A DNA stretch of 12,992 nt, from assembly GCA_038207745.1 (NCBI GenBank), contig JBBQZL010000058.1, forward strand, positions 1 through 12,992, written 5' to 3'. The translations under genes were made by a program, and so were the position numbers. The stretch is from JBBQZL01 sp038207745. GTDB lineage: Bacteria; Actinomycetota; Thermoleophilia; Solirubrobacterales; 70-9. Below are positions 1 through 7,616 of this stretch, piece after piece (within the stretch, counting starts at the first letter, position 1; every line of letters starts with the position of its first letter). The notes under the pieces were generated by a model that was not told the origin of the DNA, did not search any database, and worked only from the letters and a program-made list of their open reading frames with translations.

Positions 1-95
1 CCAACCACACTGCGCAGGAGACCGTCTCGGTCGCCGCACTTGAGAGCATGCTCGAGGTCTGCGAGGCGATCGTCGAAGAGGCCGGGCGTTGCTGA
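1..95 (+). CDS. C-terminal end of an M20-family (PepT-like) peptidase, partial
   Basis: The frame open at the left edge encodes about 30 residues and stops at TGA 93-95. The tail begins NHTAQETVSVAALESMLEVC. An HT-x-x-E-x-V-x-V-x-x-LE pattern near the C-terminus is typical of M20 metallopeptidases of the tripeptide-aminopeptidase type, where the His lies close to the active site and the final helix closes the catalytic domain. Only this tail is visible, so the metal ligands and substrate class cannot be judged. Its stop overlaps the TTG start of the next gene by 7 bases, which suggests translational coupling. An M20 peptidase next to DUF3866 and XerD is a neighbourhood I recall from other Gram-positive-type genomes. 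The family call rests on a short motif and is moderate. Confidence 0.55.
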   Translation, partial: NHTAQETVSVAALESMLEVCEAIVEEAGRC

Positions 96-1117
96 ACCTG
101 CGGCGGGGAACCGTTGTCGGCGTCAATCCACTCGAGGTCGAGATCGGGGGGACGAGGCGCCGCGCCTGGGCTGACATTGTTCTGGTCGGTGAGTGCCTTC
201 TCGGAGACGACGTGGTCGTCAACACCGAGGCACTCGACCTGGGGCTCGGCTCAGGCGGATTCGACATCGTCCACGCCAACCTGAGCCGGGGGCTTTCCGA
301 GCTTGCTCCGCCGGACAGCCACGTGATCAAGCTCAACTACTCCTCGCTGCAGCACTCGGTTGATCCCGTTGAGCGGCCGGTGGGGGACACCGCGCCTGAT
401 CGCGCAGGCGAGGTCTCGGTCCTCGTGATCGGGCTGCACGGTCAGATGGCACCGGCGGTCTGGGCCGCATCCAGGAACTCACCCGGGCTGAGACTGGGAT
501 ACCTCCAGACGGCGGGTGGAGCTCTGCCGGGCTCGCTTTCGCGCGACCTCTCGCGGCTTCTCGCCGGCGGCGAGGTCTGCGGGCACATGACCGCCGCGCC
601 CACCTACGGCGGGGAGCATGAGGCAATCAGCACCGTCGGTGGTCTCGATGCCGCTGCGTCGGCGCTCGGATGGGATGCCGTGGTCGCAGGCCCCGGCCCG
701 GGAATCCTCGGCTCGGCGACGCGGCTTGGTCACGGCGCGATGGCGGGACTCGATTCTGCTCACGCAGCGATGGCTCTCGGGATGCCGACCCTTGTCGCGC
801 CGCGGATGTCGGGTGCCGACCCTCGTCCTCGTCATCGAGGGCTGAGCCATCACTCGCGGACCGTCCTCGATCTGCTCCTGGCGTCAGTTGAGGTCCCGAT
901 CCCGCGGCTCGACCCTGAACTCGATGCGGAGGTCCGCGAGGCGATCGGTGATCGCCACACGGTCACCGTTCACGAAACCGACCTCGATGGATACCGGGCC
1001 TCCGGCCTGCCCAAGAAGACGATGGGTCGCACGATCGACGAGGACCCGCTGTTCTTCGCTGCCGCACTCGCGGCCGGAACTGCGCTCGGCGAGCGAGCCA
1101 ACAGCCACGCCGCCTGA
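89..1117 (+). CDS. DUF3866 family protein
   Basis: This 342-residue protein matches what I know of DUF3866, an uncharacterised soluble family of about 340-360 residues in Firmicutes and Actinobacteria. It begins LRRGTVVGV and shows family-like glycine-rich blocks: GLHGQMAP (115-122), TAGGALP (141-147), GPGPGILGSATRLGHGA (201-217) and HRGLSHHSRTVL (249-260). There is no signal peptide or membrane segment. The TTG start is favoured because GAAGAGG at 75-81 lies 7 bases upstream, the protein then begins directly with the expected N-terminal strand, and the start overlaps the upstream stop. The conserved Gly, His and Ser blocks look like an active or nucleotide-binding site, but no reaction is established and I do not assign one. 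It sits between an M20 peptidase and xerD. Confidence 0.85.
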   Translation: MLNLRRGTVVGVNPLEVEIGGTRRRAWADIVLVGECLLGDDVVVNTEALDLGLGSGGFDIVHANLSRGLSELAPPDSHVIKLNYSSLQHSVDPVERPVGDTAPDRAGEVSVLVIGLHGQMAPAVWAASRNSPGLRLGYLQTAGGALPGSLSRDLSRLLAGGEVCGHMTAAPTYGGEHEAISTVGGLDAAASALGWDAVVAGPGPGILGSATRLGHGAMAGLDSAHAAMALGMPTLVAPRMSGADPRPRHRGLSHHSRTVLDLLLASVEVPIPRLDPELDAEVREAIGDRHTVTVHETDLDGYRASGLPKKTMGRTIDEDPLFFAAALAAGTALGERANSHAA

Positions 1118-1184
1118 ACGAGCCGTCGCGCGGGCGCCTGCTTGCGGCGCAAGGAGAGACCGGTACGGGACAGAAACAGCGGAC

Positions 1185-2165
<981 letters not shown>

Positions 2166-2209
2166 GGTCTTCTCCGGCGCTGACAGGCGCGTCGGTCACC
2201 GTCGGTTGA

Positions 2210-2221
2210 TAGAACCGGGTG
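2210..2221 (+). promoter_or_regulatory. Candidate -10 element placed for leaderless mutM mRNA
   Basis: TAGAAC at 2210-2215 ends 6 bases before the mutM ATG (2222). If it is a -10 box, transcription would start at or next to the ATG. No convincing ribosome site and no clear -35 hexamer is present, so the call rests on position and on similar hexamers before other genes in the window. Confidence 0.35.
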
Positions 2222-3133
2222 ATGCCCGAGTTGCCCGAGGTGGAGACGATTCGACGCCAGCTCGATCCAGAGCTGGCCGGAGCGAGGATCCTCCGTCTGG
2301 AGGTGCTGGACGAGAAGTGGTCGCGGCCGACCGCACCTGGCCTGCTCGAGGAGGCTGTGACCGGCTCCGTGATCAGCGGATTGGGGCGGCGGGGCAAGTA
2401 TTTCCTGCTCGGACTGAGCGGTGGGCGAACCCTCGTCATCCATCTCCGGATGACCGGCAACCTTCTCCTCGTCGGGCCAGATGGCTCCCGGGAGCCCGGC
2501 GATGCACGTCTGGACAGGCCCTCTGACGAGACCAGGCACCTGCGGGCAAGATTCATTCTCGATGGCGATCGGGAGCTCTGGTTCACCGATGCCCGCCGAT
2601 TTGGCACCGGGATGCTGATCCCTGACTCCGAACTGGATTTCCACTTCTCCGGGCGATTGGGCGTCGAACCGTTCTCGGACGAGTTCACCCCCGAGTTGCT
2701 GGCCGAGATCGCGGGGGAGAGACGCGTGCCGCTCAAGTCATTCCTGCTCGACCAGGCCGGGGTCGCAGGGATCGGCAACATCTACGCCGACGAAGCGCTC
2801 TACCGCGCTCGCCTGCACCCGCTCTCGCCGGCCGGCTCGATGAAGGCTGAACATCGCCTCGCGCTACGCGACGGTGTAGTCGAGTCACTAAGGGCGGGCC
2901 TCGACAACGGCGGCGCGTCAATCGATGACTACCGGGACTCCCGCGGCGAGAAGGGTGAGATGCAAAACGAGTTTCTCGTCCACCGCAGGGAGGGTGAGGG
3001 ATGTCCGGGATGCGGCACCCCAATCATGCGGATCGTCGTTTCAGGTCGCTCGACCTACTACTGCCCGAACTGTCAGATCCGACTACGCAAGCGGCCGAAA
3101 CGGAAGGTCCGTCCGCCGTCGTCTTCAACGTAG
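2222..3133 (+). CDS. mutM: Formamidopyrimidine-DNA glycosylase (Fpg/MutM)
   Basis: Fpg excises 8-oxoguanine and formamidopyrimidines and nicks the abasic site by beta,delta-elimination. The enzyme needs proline as its first residue after Met removal, so the start must be ATG 2222 (MPELPEVETI) and not the GTG one codon earlier. Visible residues are nucleophile P2, E3, K59 (GRRGKY), the void-filling M77 (HLRMTG), R125-R126-F127 (DARRFG), N186 (GIGNIYADE) and a C-terminal zinc finger with C261, C264, C281, C284 and R276 in the phosphate-binding loop. At 303 residues it is somewhat longer than the usual 270-290, owing to an acidic, polar insert near 85-105 and a basic, Ser-rich tail (289-303). 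recO starts 10 bases downstream, so the two repair genes probably share a transcript. Confidence 0.96.
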   Translation: MPELPEVETIRRQLDPELAGARILRLEVLDEKWSRPTAPGLLEEAVTGSVISGLGRRGKYFLLGLSGGRTLVIHLRMTGNLLLVGPDGSREPGDARLDRPSDETRHLRARFILDGDRELWFTDARRFGTGMLIPDSELDFHFSGRLGVEPFSDEFTPELLAEIAGERRVPLKSFLLDQAGVAGIGNIYADEALYRARLHPLSPAGSMKAEHRLALRDGVVESLRAGLDNGGASIDDYRDSRGEKGEMQNEFLVHRREGEGCPGCGTPIMRIVVSGRSTYYCPNCQIRLRKRPKRKVRPPSSST

Positions 3134-3143
3134 AGGGGTACGG

Positions 3144-3902
3144 ATGGCTGGCAAAAACTACAAGACAGAAGCGGTGGTGCTGCGGAGCATCAGGTTCGGT
3201 GAGGCCGATCGGATCCTGCATCTCTACACGCCCGGACACGGCCGCGTTGGTGCGATCGCAAAGGGCTCGCGCAAGCCGAAATCTCGCTTCGGCGGTCGTC
3301 TCGAGCCATGCTTTCGCCTTGATCTGATTCTTCACCAGGGCCGCGGTGATCTGTCGACCGTCACGGGTGCATCCACCATCGAGGGATACTCGAATCTGCG
3401 ATCGAGCGGCGAAGGGATCACGTCGGGAGCGAGGGCCTGCGATGCCGTGCTGAGGCTGCTCGATTCCCCGGATCCCAATCCGCCCGTCTATCACCTGCTC
3501 TGCAGGTATCTGGAGCTGATCGATCAGCGGACGGACCCGGATGCGGCAGAAAACCAGGAGGATGGTCGGACCGCGACCTCCAATCTCGCCACGGCACTTT
3601 CATTCAGGCTCAAGCTCGCGCTGGCGGCCGGGTTCTCACCCGAGCTCGCCTCCTGCGCCCGCTGCGGGGAGGCCGAGCATCTGACCGGTTTCTCCGGCAT
3701 GGCGGGTGGGGTTGTCTGCACGAGTTGCGAGGGCGGCTCCTTCCCGATCTCCTCCGAGGCCCATGAGTTCATGGTCACCGCGCTCGCAATGCCGCTTTCC
3801 GAGGCTCCAGCGGCCCCTGATCCGGCGCTCCGGCAGGTCGAGCGCGCGATCACCGAGACCCTCGAGCACCACGCTCATGTGCACCTTCGCGCCGCTGCCT
3901 GA
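3144..3902 (+). CDS. recO: DNA repair protein RecO
   Basis: RecO works in the RecFOR pathway, helping RecA replace SSB on gapped single-stranded DNA and annealing complementary strands. The 252-residue product starts with the N-terminal OB-fold signature KTEAVVLRSIRFGEADRILH, followed by GRVGAIAKGSRKPKSRFGGRLEP, a typical basic RecO loop. A four-Cys zinc site is present in the helical domain: C171 and C174 (CARC), C192 and C195 (CTSC). Zinc-bearing RecO is usual in Gram-positive and Actinobacteria-type proteins. The start at ATG 3144 is set by GAGGGG at about 3134-3138 and by homology of the first residues. It follows mutM by 10 bases and precedes the dGTPase gene by 37. Confidence 0.95.
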   Translation: MAGKNYKTEAVVLRSIRFGEADRILHLYTPGHGRVGAIAKGSRKPKSRFGGRLEPCFRLDLILHQGRGDLSTVTGASTIEGYSNLRSSGEGITSGARACDAVLRLLDSPDPNPPVYHLLCRYLELIDQRTDPDAAENQEDGRTATSNLATALSFRLKLALAAGFSPELASCARCGEAEHLTGFSGMAGGVVCTSCEGGSFPISSEAHEFMVTALAMPLSEAPAAPDPALRQVERAITETLEHHAHVHLRAAA

Positions 3903-3924
3903 GCACCCGTCTTGCGTTCGCTCC

Positions 3925-3939
3925 TAGAATCGGAGCGAG
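3925..3939 (+). promoter_or_regulatory. Candidate -10 element just upstream of the dGTPase gene
   Basis: TAGAAT at 3925-3930, within CTCCTAGAATCGGAG, ends 9 bases before ATG 3940 and would give a leader of about 3 bases or none. A GGAG lies at 3932-3935. No good -35 match is seen 16-18 bases upstream. It could provide an internal promoter for dgt-dnaG. Confidence 0.4.
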
Positions 3940-4944
3940 ATGATTCGTCCGCTTGAAGAGAGGGTCCGGGATTCGGAGGAGGCAAACCTCTCCGGCCTTG
4001 CGACGCGCTCCTACCCGGCGAGGCGCGCAGTTGAAGAGCCTGACAGCCCGGTCAGGACTCCTTTTCAGCGCGACAGGGACCGGATCGTCCACTCGAAATC
4101 ATTTCGCCGCCTGATGCACAAGACGCAGGTCTTTGTTGCTCCTGAGGGCGATCACTACCGGATGCGCCTCACCCACACGCTGGAGGCATGCGGCATAGCC
4201 CGCACCGTCGCCCGCGCCCTCGGGCTCAACGAGGACCTGACCGAGGCGATCGGCCTGGGGCACGACCTTGGTCACCCTCCATTCGGACACATCGGCGAGG
4301 AGGTGCTCGACCAGGCGCTTCGCGAGAGCTGCGGGTCCGGCTTCAAGCACAGCCATCACTCGCTGCGGGTGGTCGAGGTGCTCGAACGCGACGGTCGCGG
4401 TCTCAACCTCACCGAGCAGGTTCGCGACGGGATCCTCAACCACAACGGTGCCAATACCCCGGCAACGCTCGAGGGCAGGATTGTCAAGCTGGTCGACCGG
4501 GTCGCCTACATCAACCACGACATCGATGACGCCCTGCGCGCGGGGATCCTCGATTCCTCGGATCTCCCGGCGAAGGAGATCGAGCTGCTCGGCCCGACCG
4601 GCTCCGAGCGGGTCGGCACCCTGGTTTGCGACATCGTCGATCGCTCCGAGGCGGCAGGCGACATCGTTCAGAGTGAAGAGCTGGGGATGGCGATGCTGCG
4701 CCTCCGCAAGTTCATGTTCGAGAGCGTCTATCTGGCCAGTCCGGCACGAAACGAGCACGAGCGGGTGCAGAGAACCGTCCGGGGGCTGTTTGACCACTAC
4801 ATGGAGCACCCGGACCTGATCCCGGTCATCGATCCGGGCGCAACGCAGTGCCAGCAGGTCGCCGACTACATCGCCGGGATGACCGACCGCTACTGCATCG
4901 CCCGCTTCACCGAGCTGACGATTCCCGAGCAGACGAGGTTCTAG
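3940..4944 (+). CDS. dgt: Deoxyguanosinetriphosphate triphosphohydrolase-like protein (HD domain)
   Basis: The 334-residue HD-superfamily protein is of the bacterial dGTPase-like type, which hydrolyses dNTPs to deoxynucleoside and tripolyphosphate. N-terminal motifs include RTPFQRDRDRIVHSKSFRRL (39-58) and the substrate-loop sequence KTQVF. The metal site reads as H79 (RLTHTLE), H108-D109 (GHDLGHPPFGH) and D194 (NHDIDDA), with H117 also conserved. Length fits the short actinobacterial/Firmicute class rather than the roughly 500-residue E. coli Dgt, so true substrate preference is unknown. ATG 3940 has GGAG four bases upstream. dnaG begins 2 bases after the stop, and dgt-dnaG adjacency is well known in Actinobacteria, linking nucleotide pool control with replication priming. 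Confidence 0.93.
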   Translation: MIRPLEERVRDSEEANLSGLATRSYPARRAVEEPDSPVRTPFQRDRDRIVHSKSFRRLMHKTQVFVAPEGDHYRMRLTHTLEACGIARTVARALGLNEDLTEAIGLGHDLGHPPFGHIGEEVLDQALRESCGSGFKHSHHSLRVVEVLERDGRGLNLTEQVRDGILNHNGANTPATLEGRIVKLVDRVAYINHDIDDALRAGILDSSDLPAKEIELLGPTGSERVGTLVCDIVDRSEAAGDIVQSEELGMAMLRLRKFMFESVYLASPARNEHERVQRTVRGLFDHYMEHPDLIPVIDPGATQCQQVADYIAGMTDRYCIARFTELTIPEQTRF

Positions 4945-4946
4945 GA

Positions 4947-6752
4947 GTGGCGCTCTTCACCGCGGACAGCGTCGAGCGGGTCCGCGAGGCTGCGGACATC
5001 GTCGAGATAATCTCGCCGCGCTCCGACCTTCGCCGCGTCGGCAATCGGTGGACCGGCCTCTGTCCATTCCATGATGAGCGCACACCGTCGTTCTCGGTCA
5101 ATCAGCACGACAAGGTTTATTACTGCTTCGGCTGCGAGGCGAAGGGCGACGTGTTCACCTTCGTCCAGGAACAGGAGGGGATCGGCTTCGGCGAGGCGGT
5201 CGAGATGCTCGCCCAAAGGTACGGCGTCGAGGTCGAGCGCGAGAAGGAGGACCCGCAGGAGGAGGCTCGCCGCCTCCGCCGGGATCGGCTGACCGGATTG
5301 CTCGACCGCGCAGGCACCTTTTACTCGAACTATCTCTGGGATTCACCAAAGGCCGCAAAGCAGCGCGATTATCTGAAGGGCAGAGGGCTCGGCGAACAGG
5401 TCCTTCGCGACTTCGGGGTCGGATTGGCTCCATCGGACTGGGGCGCGCTGCTCGAGCGGGCCCAGCGAGCCGGCTTCCGGATCGAGGAGCTCCGGGATGC
5501 CGGCATGGTCCGTAAGGGTCGCCAGGGTGGCTACTACGACGCCTTCAGGAGCCGGATCATCTTCCCGATCCGCGATCGCCGCGGCACCACGCTCGGGTTC
5601 GGAGGCCGCAGGATCACCGAGGACCAGAAACCGAAGTACGTCAACTCCGCCGAGACCGAGATCTACCACAAGAGCCGCATCCTCTATGGGATCGACCAGG
5701 CCCGTGCGGCAATCGCAAAGGCGGGTCGCGCCGTGCTCGTCGAGGGCTACACCGATGTCCTGGCGCTCCATCAGGCCGGAATCAAGGAGTCGGTTGGCGT
5801 GATGGGTACGGCGATCACCGATGAACAGGTGGCGGTGATCGCGGGACTGGCAGATCAGATCGTGCTCGCCCTCGACGCCGATTCGGCCGGCCAGGAGGCG
5901 ATGCTCCGCGCGCAGAAGATCGCCGAAAAGCGGCGGATGCGGATAGCCGTCGCCGCGATGCCCCAGGGTGAGGATCCCGCCGAGATGCTGGCTGCCGAGG
6001 GTGGGCCGGAACGCTTCCGGGCATTGCTCGACGGCGCCGTGATCCTGCAGGAGTTCCAGGTCGACATGGTCCTGAACGCAACCGACGTAACCTCACCTCA
6101 GTCCCGCGACCGGGCACTGGCCGAGCTGGCTCCGGTTCTGGGTGGCATGGGGGAGGGCGCGACGCGTGACGAGCTGGTCAGGAGGATCTCGGATCGACTC
6201 GACATCGAGAGTTCGCTGGTGATGCGCCGGCTCGGTGAGGCGCCGGCGGTCGCGCCCGATCGATCCGGATCCCGAAGCGGGCCGGGGTCCGCGCCCGAAG
6301 ATGGGCCGGCCCGGCGCCGGCCCGCGGCGCCGCTGACCCCACGCGAGAGACGGGAGCGGGCGCTGCTGTCGATGTGCGTGTCGGAGCCGGAGAGCGGGCG
6401 CGCGTATCTCGATCGGCTGACCCCGGCACACATGTCCTCGCCGGCAGCCGTTCGCGCCCTCGAGTGGCTGCGCGGACACCTCGGTGCGCCGATGCAGGAT
6501 CTCCCTCCGGACGACCAGGAGCTGACGGCGTTGATCACCGAGCTGGTCGCCCGGAGTGAGCCGGTCTCGCCGAACTCGATGGAGATCAACTTCCTACAGC
6601 TCGAGGAGCGCCGACTCGAGCAGGGAATCAAGGATGCGTGGGATGACGACGTGATCAGGGTCCGGCTGACCCAGGAGCGCGCCCGCCTGGTCGATCACCT
6701 TGCCAGGCTCGAAGACGTGATCTCGAGTGACGGAACCGCGACTCCCGCGTAA
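4947..6752 (+). CDS. dnaG: DNA primase DnaG
   Basis: DnaG makes RNA primers for replication together with the DnaB helicase. The 601-residue product has a CHC2 zinc-binding domain (C39, H42, C60, C63 in CPFHDERTPSF and YYCFGC), an RNA polymerase core (about 110-370) and a TOPRIM fold with E266 (VEGYTD), D310 and D312 (ALDADSAG), aligning within one residue of E. coli E265, D309, D311. Residues about 431-463 form a Pro/Arg/Gly/Ser-rich linker before a helical C-terminal helicase-interaction region (464-601). The start is GTG 4947 (VALFTADSVERVREAADIVE), 2 bases after the dgt stop; the frame is open to 4848, but that stretch is only a shadow of dgt. No sigma factor gene (rpoD) follows, unlike the classical macromolecular-synthesis operon. 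Confidence 0.97.
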   Translation: MALFTADSVERVREAADIVEIISPRSDLRRVGNRWTGLCPFHDERTPSFSVNQHDKVYYCFGCEAKGDVFTFVQEQEGIGFGEAVEMLAQRYGVEVEREKEDPQEEARRLRRDRLTGLLDRAGTFYSNYLWDSPKAAKQRDYLKGRGLGEQVLRDFGVGLAPSDWGALLERAQRAGFRIEELRDAGMVRKGRQGGYYDAFRSRIIFPIRDRRGTTLGFGGRRITEDQKPKYVNSAETEIYHKSRILYGIDQARAAIAKAGRAVLVEGYTDVLALHQAGIKESVGVMGTAITDEQVAVIAGLADQIVLALDADSAGQEAMLRAQKIAEKRRMRIAVAAMPQGEDPAEMLAAEGGPERFRALLDGAVILQEFQVDMVLNATDVTSPQSRDRALAELAPVLGGMGEGATRDELVRRISDRLDIESSLVMRRLGEAPAVAPDRSGSRSGPGSAPEDGPARRRPAAPLTPRERRERALLSMCVSEPESGRAYLDRLTPAHMSSPAAVRALEWLRGHLGAPMQDLPPDDQELTALITELVARSEPVSPNSMEINFLQLEERRLEQGIKDAWDDDVIRVRLTQERARLVDHLARLEDVISSDGTATPA

Positions 6753-6777
6753 TCAGGGCATGAGAGAGGATGCCTGG

Positions 6778-7263
6778 ATGCCACAACCGCCGAGATCCCG
6801 GAAACGAGCTTGCATGCCGCGGATCGCGATCCAGTGTGGGCTTCTCGGGCTGCTCGTCTGGTCCGCGCTTGCGTTGATCAGTTGCAGCGGGCCCGAGGCC
6901 GGCCCATCCGGGGACCCGATCGCGTGTACGGAGATCGGTTGCAGCTCCGGTCTGATCGTCGATGCGACCTCGGTGCGAAAGGCCCACTCCAGGGCAAGGT
7001 GGATCGAGATCTGTGTGAAGGGGCAATGCAAGAGCTTCTCCACCCAAAACAGCCTTGCGGAGCTGAGGATGGGCGGCCTCGGAGAGGACCAGATCGTCAG
7101 AGTCCGCATGGTCGTCCACGGAAAGGGCGGCGAGGTCCTCCACCGCAGCTCGGTCAGGGCCAAGGTCGGCAGGACCCAGCCCAATGGCCCGGAATGCCCA
7201 CCCACCTGCTTCCAGATCCGGGCGGAGATCAGCGATCAGACCGGCAGGCTGGTCCGGAGTTGA
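6778..7263 (+). CDS. Small Cys-rich lipoprotein of unknown function
   Basis: This 161-residue product has a lipoprotein signal: a basic n-region (RSRKR), a hydrophobic stretch (IAIQCGLLGLLVWSALALIS) and a lipobox LISC with lipidated C36. ATG 6778 is chosen because GAGAGGA lies about 8 bases upstream; GTG 6727 (overlapping dnaG), ATG 6760 and ATG 6814 are in-frame alternatives. The mature part has three close Cys pairs, C50/C55 (CTEIGC), C79/C84 (CVKGQC) and C140/C144 (CPPTC), which look like extracytoplasmic disulfides. Alternating hydrophobic strands (GLIVDAT, RWIEICVK, QIVRVRMVVHG) suggest a beta-sandwich. I recognise no named family or function. It begins 25 bases after dnaG and may be read through from it. 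The protein probably sits on the outer face of the membrane. Confidence 0.75.
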   Translation: MPQPPRSRKRACMPRIAIQCGLLGLLVWSALALISCSGPEAGPSGDPIACTEIGCSSGLIVDATSVRKAHSRARWIEICVKGQCKSFSTQNSLAELRMGGLGEDQIVRVRMVVHGKGGEVLHRSSVRAKVGRTQPNGPECPPTCFQIRAEISDQTGRLVRS

Positions 7264-7266
7264 TCG

Positions 7267-7283
7267 CCGCCGAGACCCGGCGG
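7267..7283 (+). terminator. Possible weak terminator hairpin after the lipoprotein gene
   Basis: CCGCCG (7267-7272), loop AGACC, CGGCGG (7278-7283) form a 6-base-pair GC stem three bases after the stop codon. There is no T-run after it, so it is not a canonical intrinsic terminator. It could end or slow transcription coming from dnaG. Confidence 0.3.
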
Positions 7284-7296
7284 GATTCGCGGGCGA

Positions 7297-7325
7297 CGGA
7301 CATCCCGGACGCGGCTCGGTAAAGT
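7297..7325 (+). promoter_or_regulatory. Candidate promoter of tRNA-Asn
   Basis: CGGACA (7297-7302), a 17-base spacer and TAAAGT (7320-7325) resemble a sigma70-type promoter, with 4/6 matches to each consensus box. Transcription would begin near 7332, about 33 bases before the mature tRNA, and the primary transcript would include the hairpin at 7341-7357. Confidence 0.4.
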
Positions 7326-7340
7326 GCTGACCGCTGGACC

Positions 7341-7357
7341 GGCGGCCCCTGGCCGCC
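7341..7357 (+). other. Perfect GC hairpin immediately 5' of tRNA-Asn
   Basis: GGCGGCC (7341-7347), loop CCT, GGCCGCC (7351-7357) form a perfect 7-base-pair stem ending 7 bases before the tRNA. It may terminate upstream readthrough, or act as a processing or folding element in the tRNA precursor. The role is inferred from position only. Confidence 0.45.
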
Positions 7358-7364
7358 CACCCGA

Positions 7365-7438
7365 TCCGGGGTAGCTCAATTGGTAGCAGCGTTCGACTGT
7401 TAATCGAAAGGTTGTGGGTTCGAGCCCCACCCCCGGAG
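7365..7438 (+). tRNA. tRNA-Asn (anticodon GTT)
   Basis: A complete 74-base cloverleaf is visible. The acceptor stem TCCGGGG (7365-7371) pairs with CCCCGGA (7431-7437), with discriminator G at 7438. The anticodon stem TTCGA/TCGAA encloses CTGTTAA, placing GTT at 7399-7401. The T arm is GTGGG-TTCGAGC-CCCAC (7414-7430). The D arm pairs only three bases (GCT/AGC) because the fourth position is C opposite C, so the D loop is long. CCA is not encoded; the following bases are GCT. Identity as Asn is secure from the anticodon and the close match to the bacterial tRNA-Asn pattern. Confidence 0.97.
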
Positions 7439-7493
7439 CTTCTGGCGGTTCGCAAGACGAATCACAGTTGATCGCACCCGATCTCGCCCTGGC

Positions 7494-7499
7494 TAGAAT
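7494..7499 (+). promoter_or_regulatory. Candidate -10 element upstream of the radical SAM gene
   Basis: TAGAAT (7494-7499) in GGCTAGAATGG is the best -10 match in the 178-base gap between tRNA-Asn and the maturase gene. It would start transcription near 7506 and leave an untranslated leader of about 110 bases. TTGATC at 7468-7473 is -35-like, but the spacer is 20 bases, so the upstream box is doubtful. Confidence 0.4.
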
Positions 7500-7616
7500 G
7501 GATCATCTTGACCATCCCCGGGCTCTTCGAGAGTCGATATCCCCGTTCCCGACAATGCCGCAAGGGCGGGTCAGCTTGAGACGTTTCAGGCTCGTATTCG
7601 GAATCGTCGCGCTGTG

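Noticed and set aside
4848..4946. Extended N-terminus of DnaG
   Set aside because: These 33 codons overlap the end of dgt in another frame and have no primase-like sequence; GTG 4947 gives the standard N-terminus.
7236..7430. Minus-strand frame with GLEPTTFRLTVERCYQLSYPG
   Set aside because: Another antisense-tRNA artefact across the same tRNA gene.
6655..7455. Long minus-strand frame containing GGGARTHNLSINSRTLLPIELPRIG
   Set aside because: This is the well-known false protein made by translating the antisense of tRNA-Asn; the rest is a shadow of dnaG's end and the lipoprotein gene.
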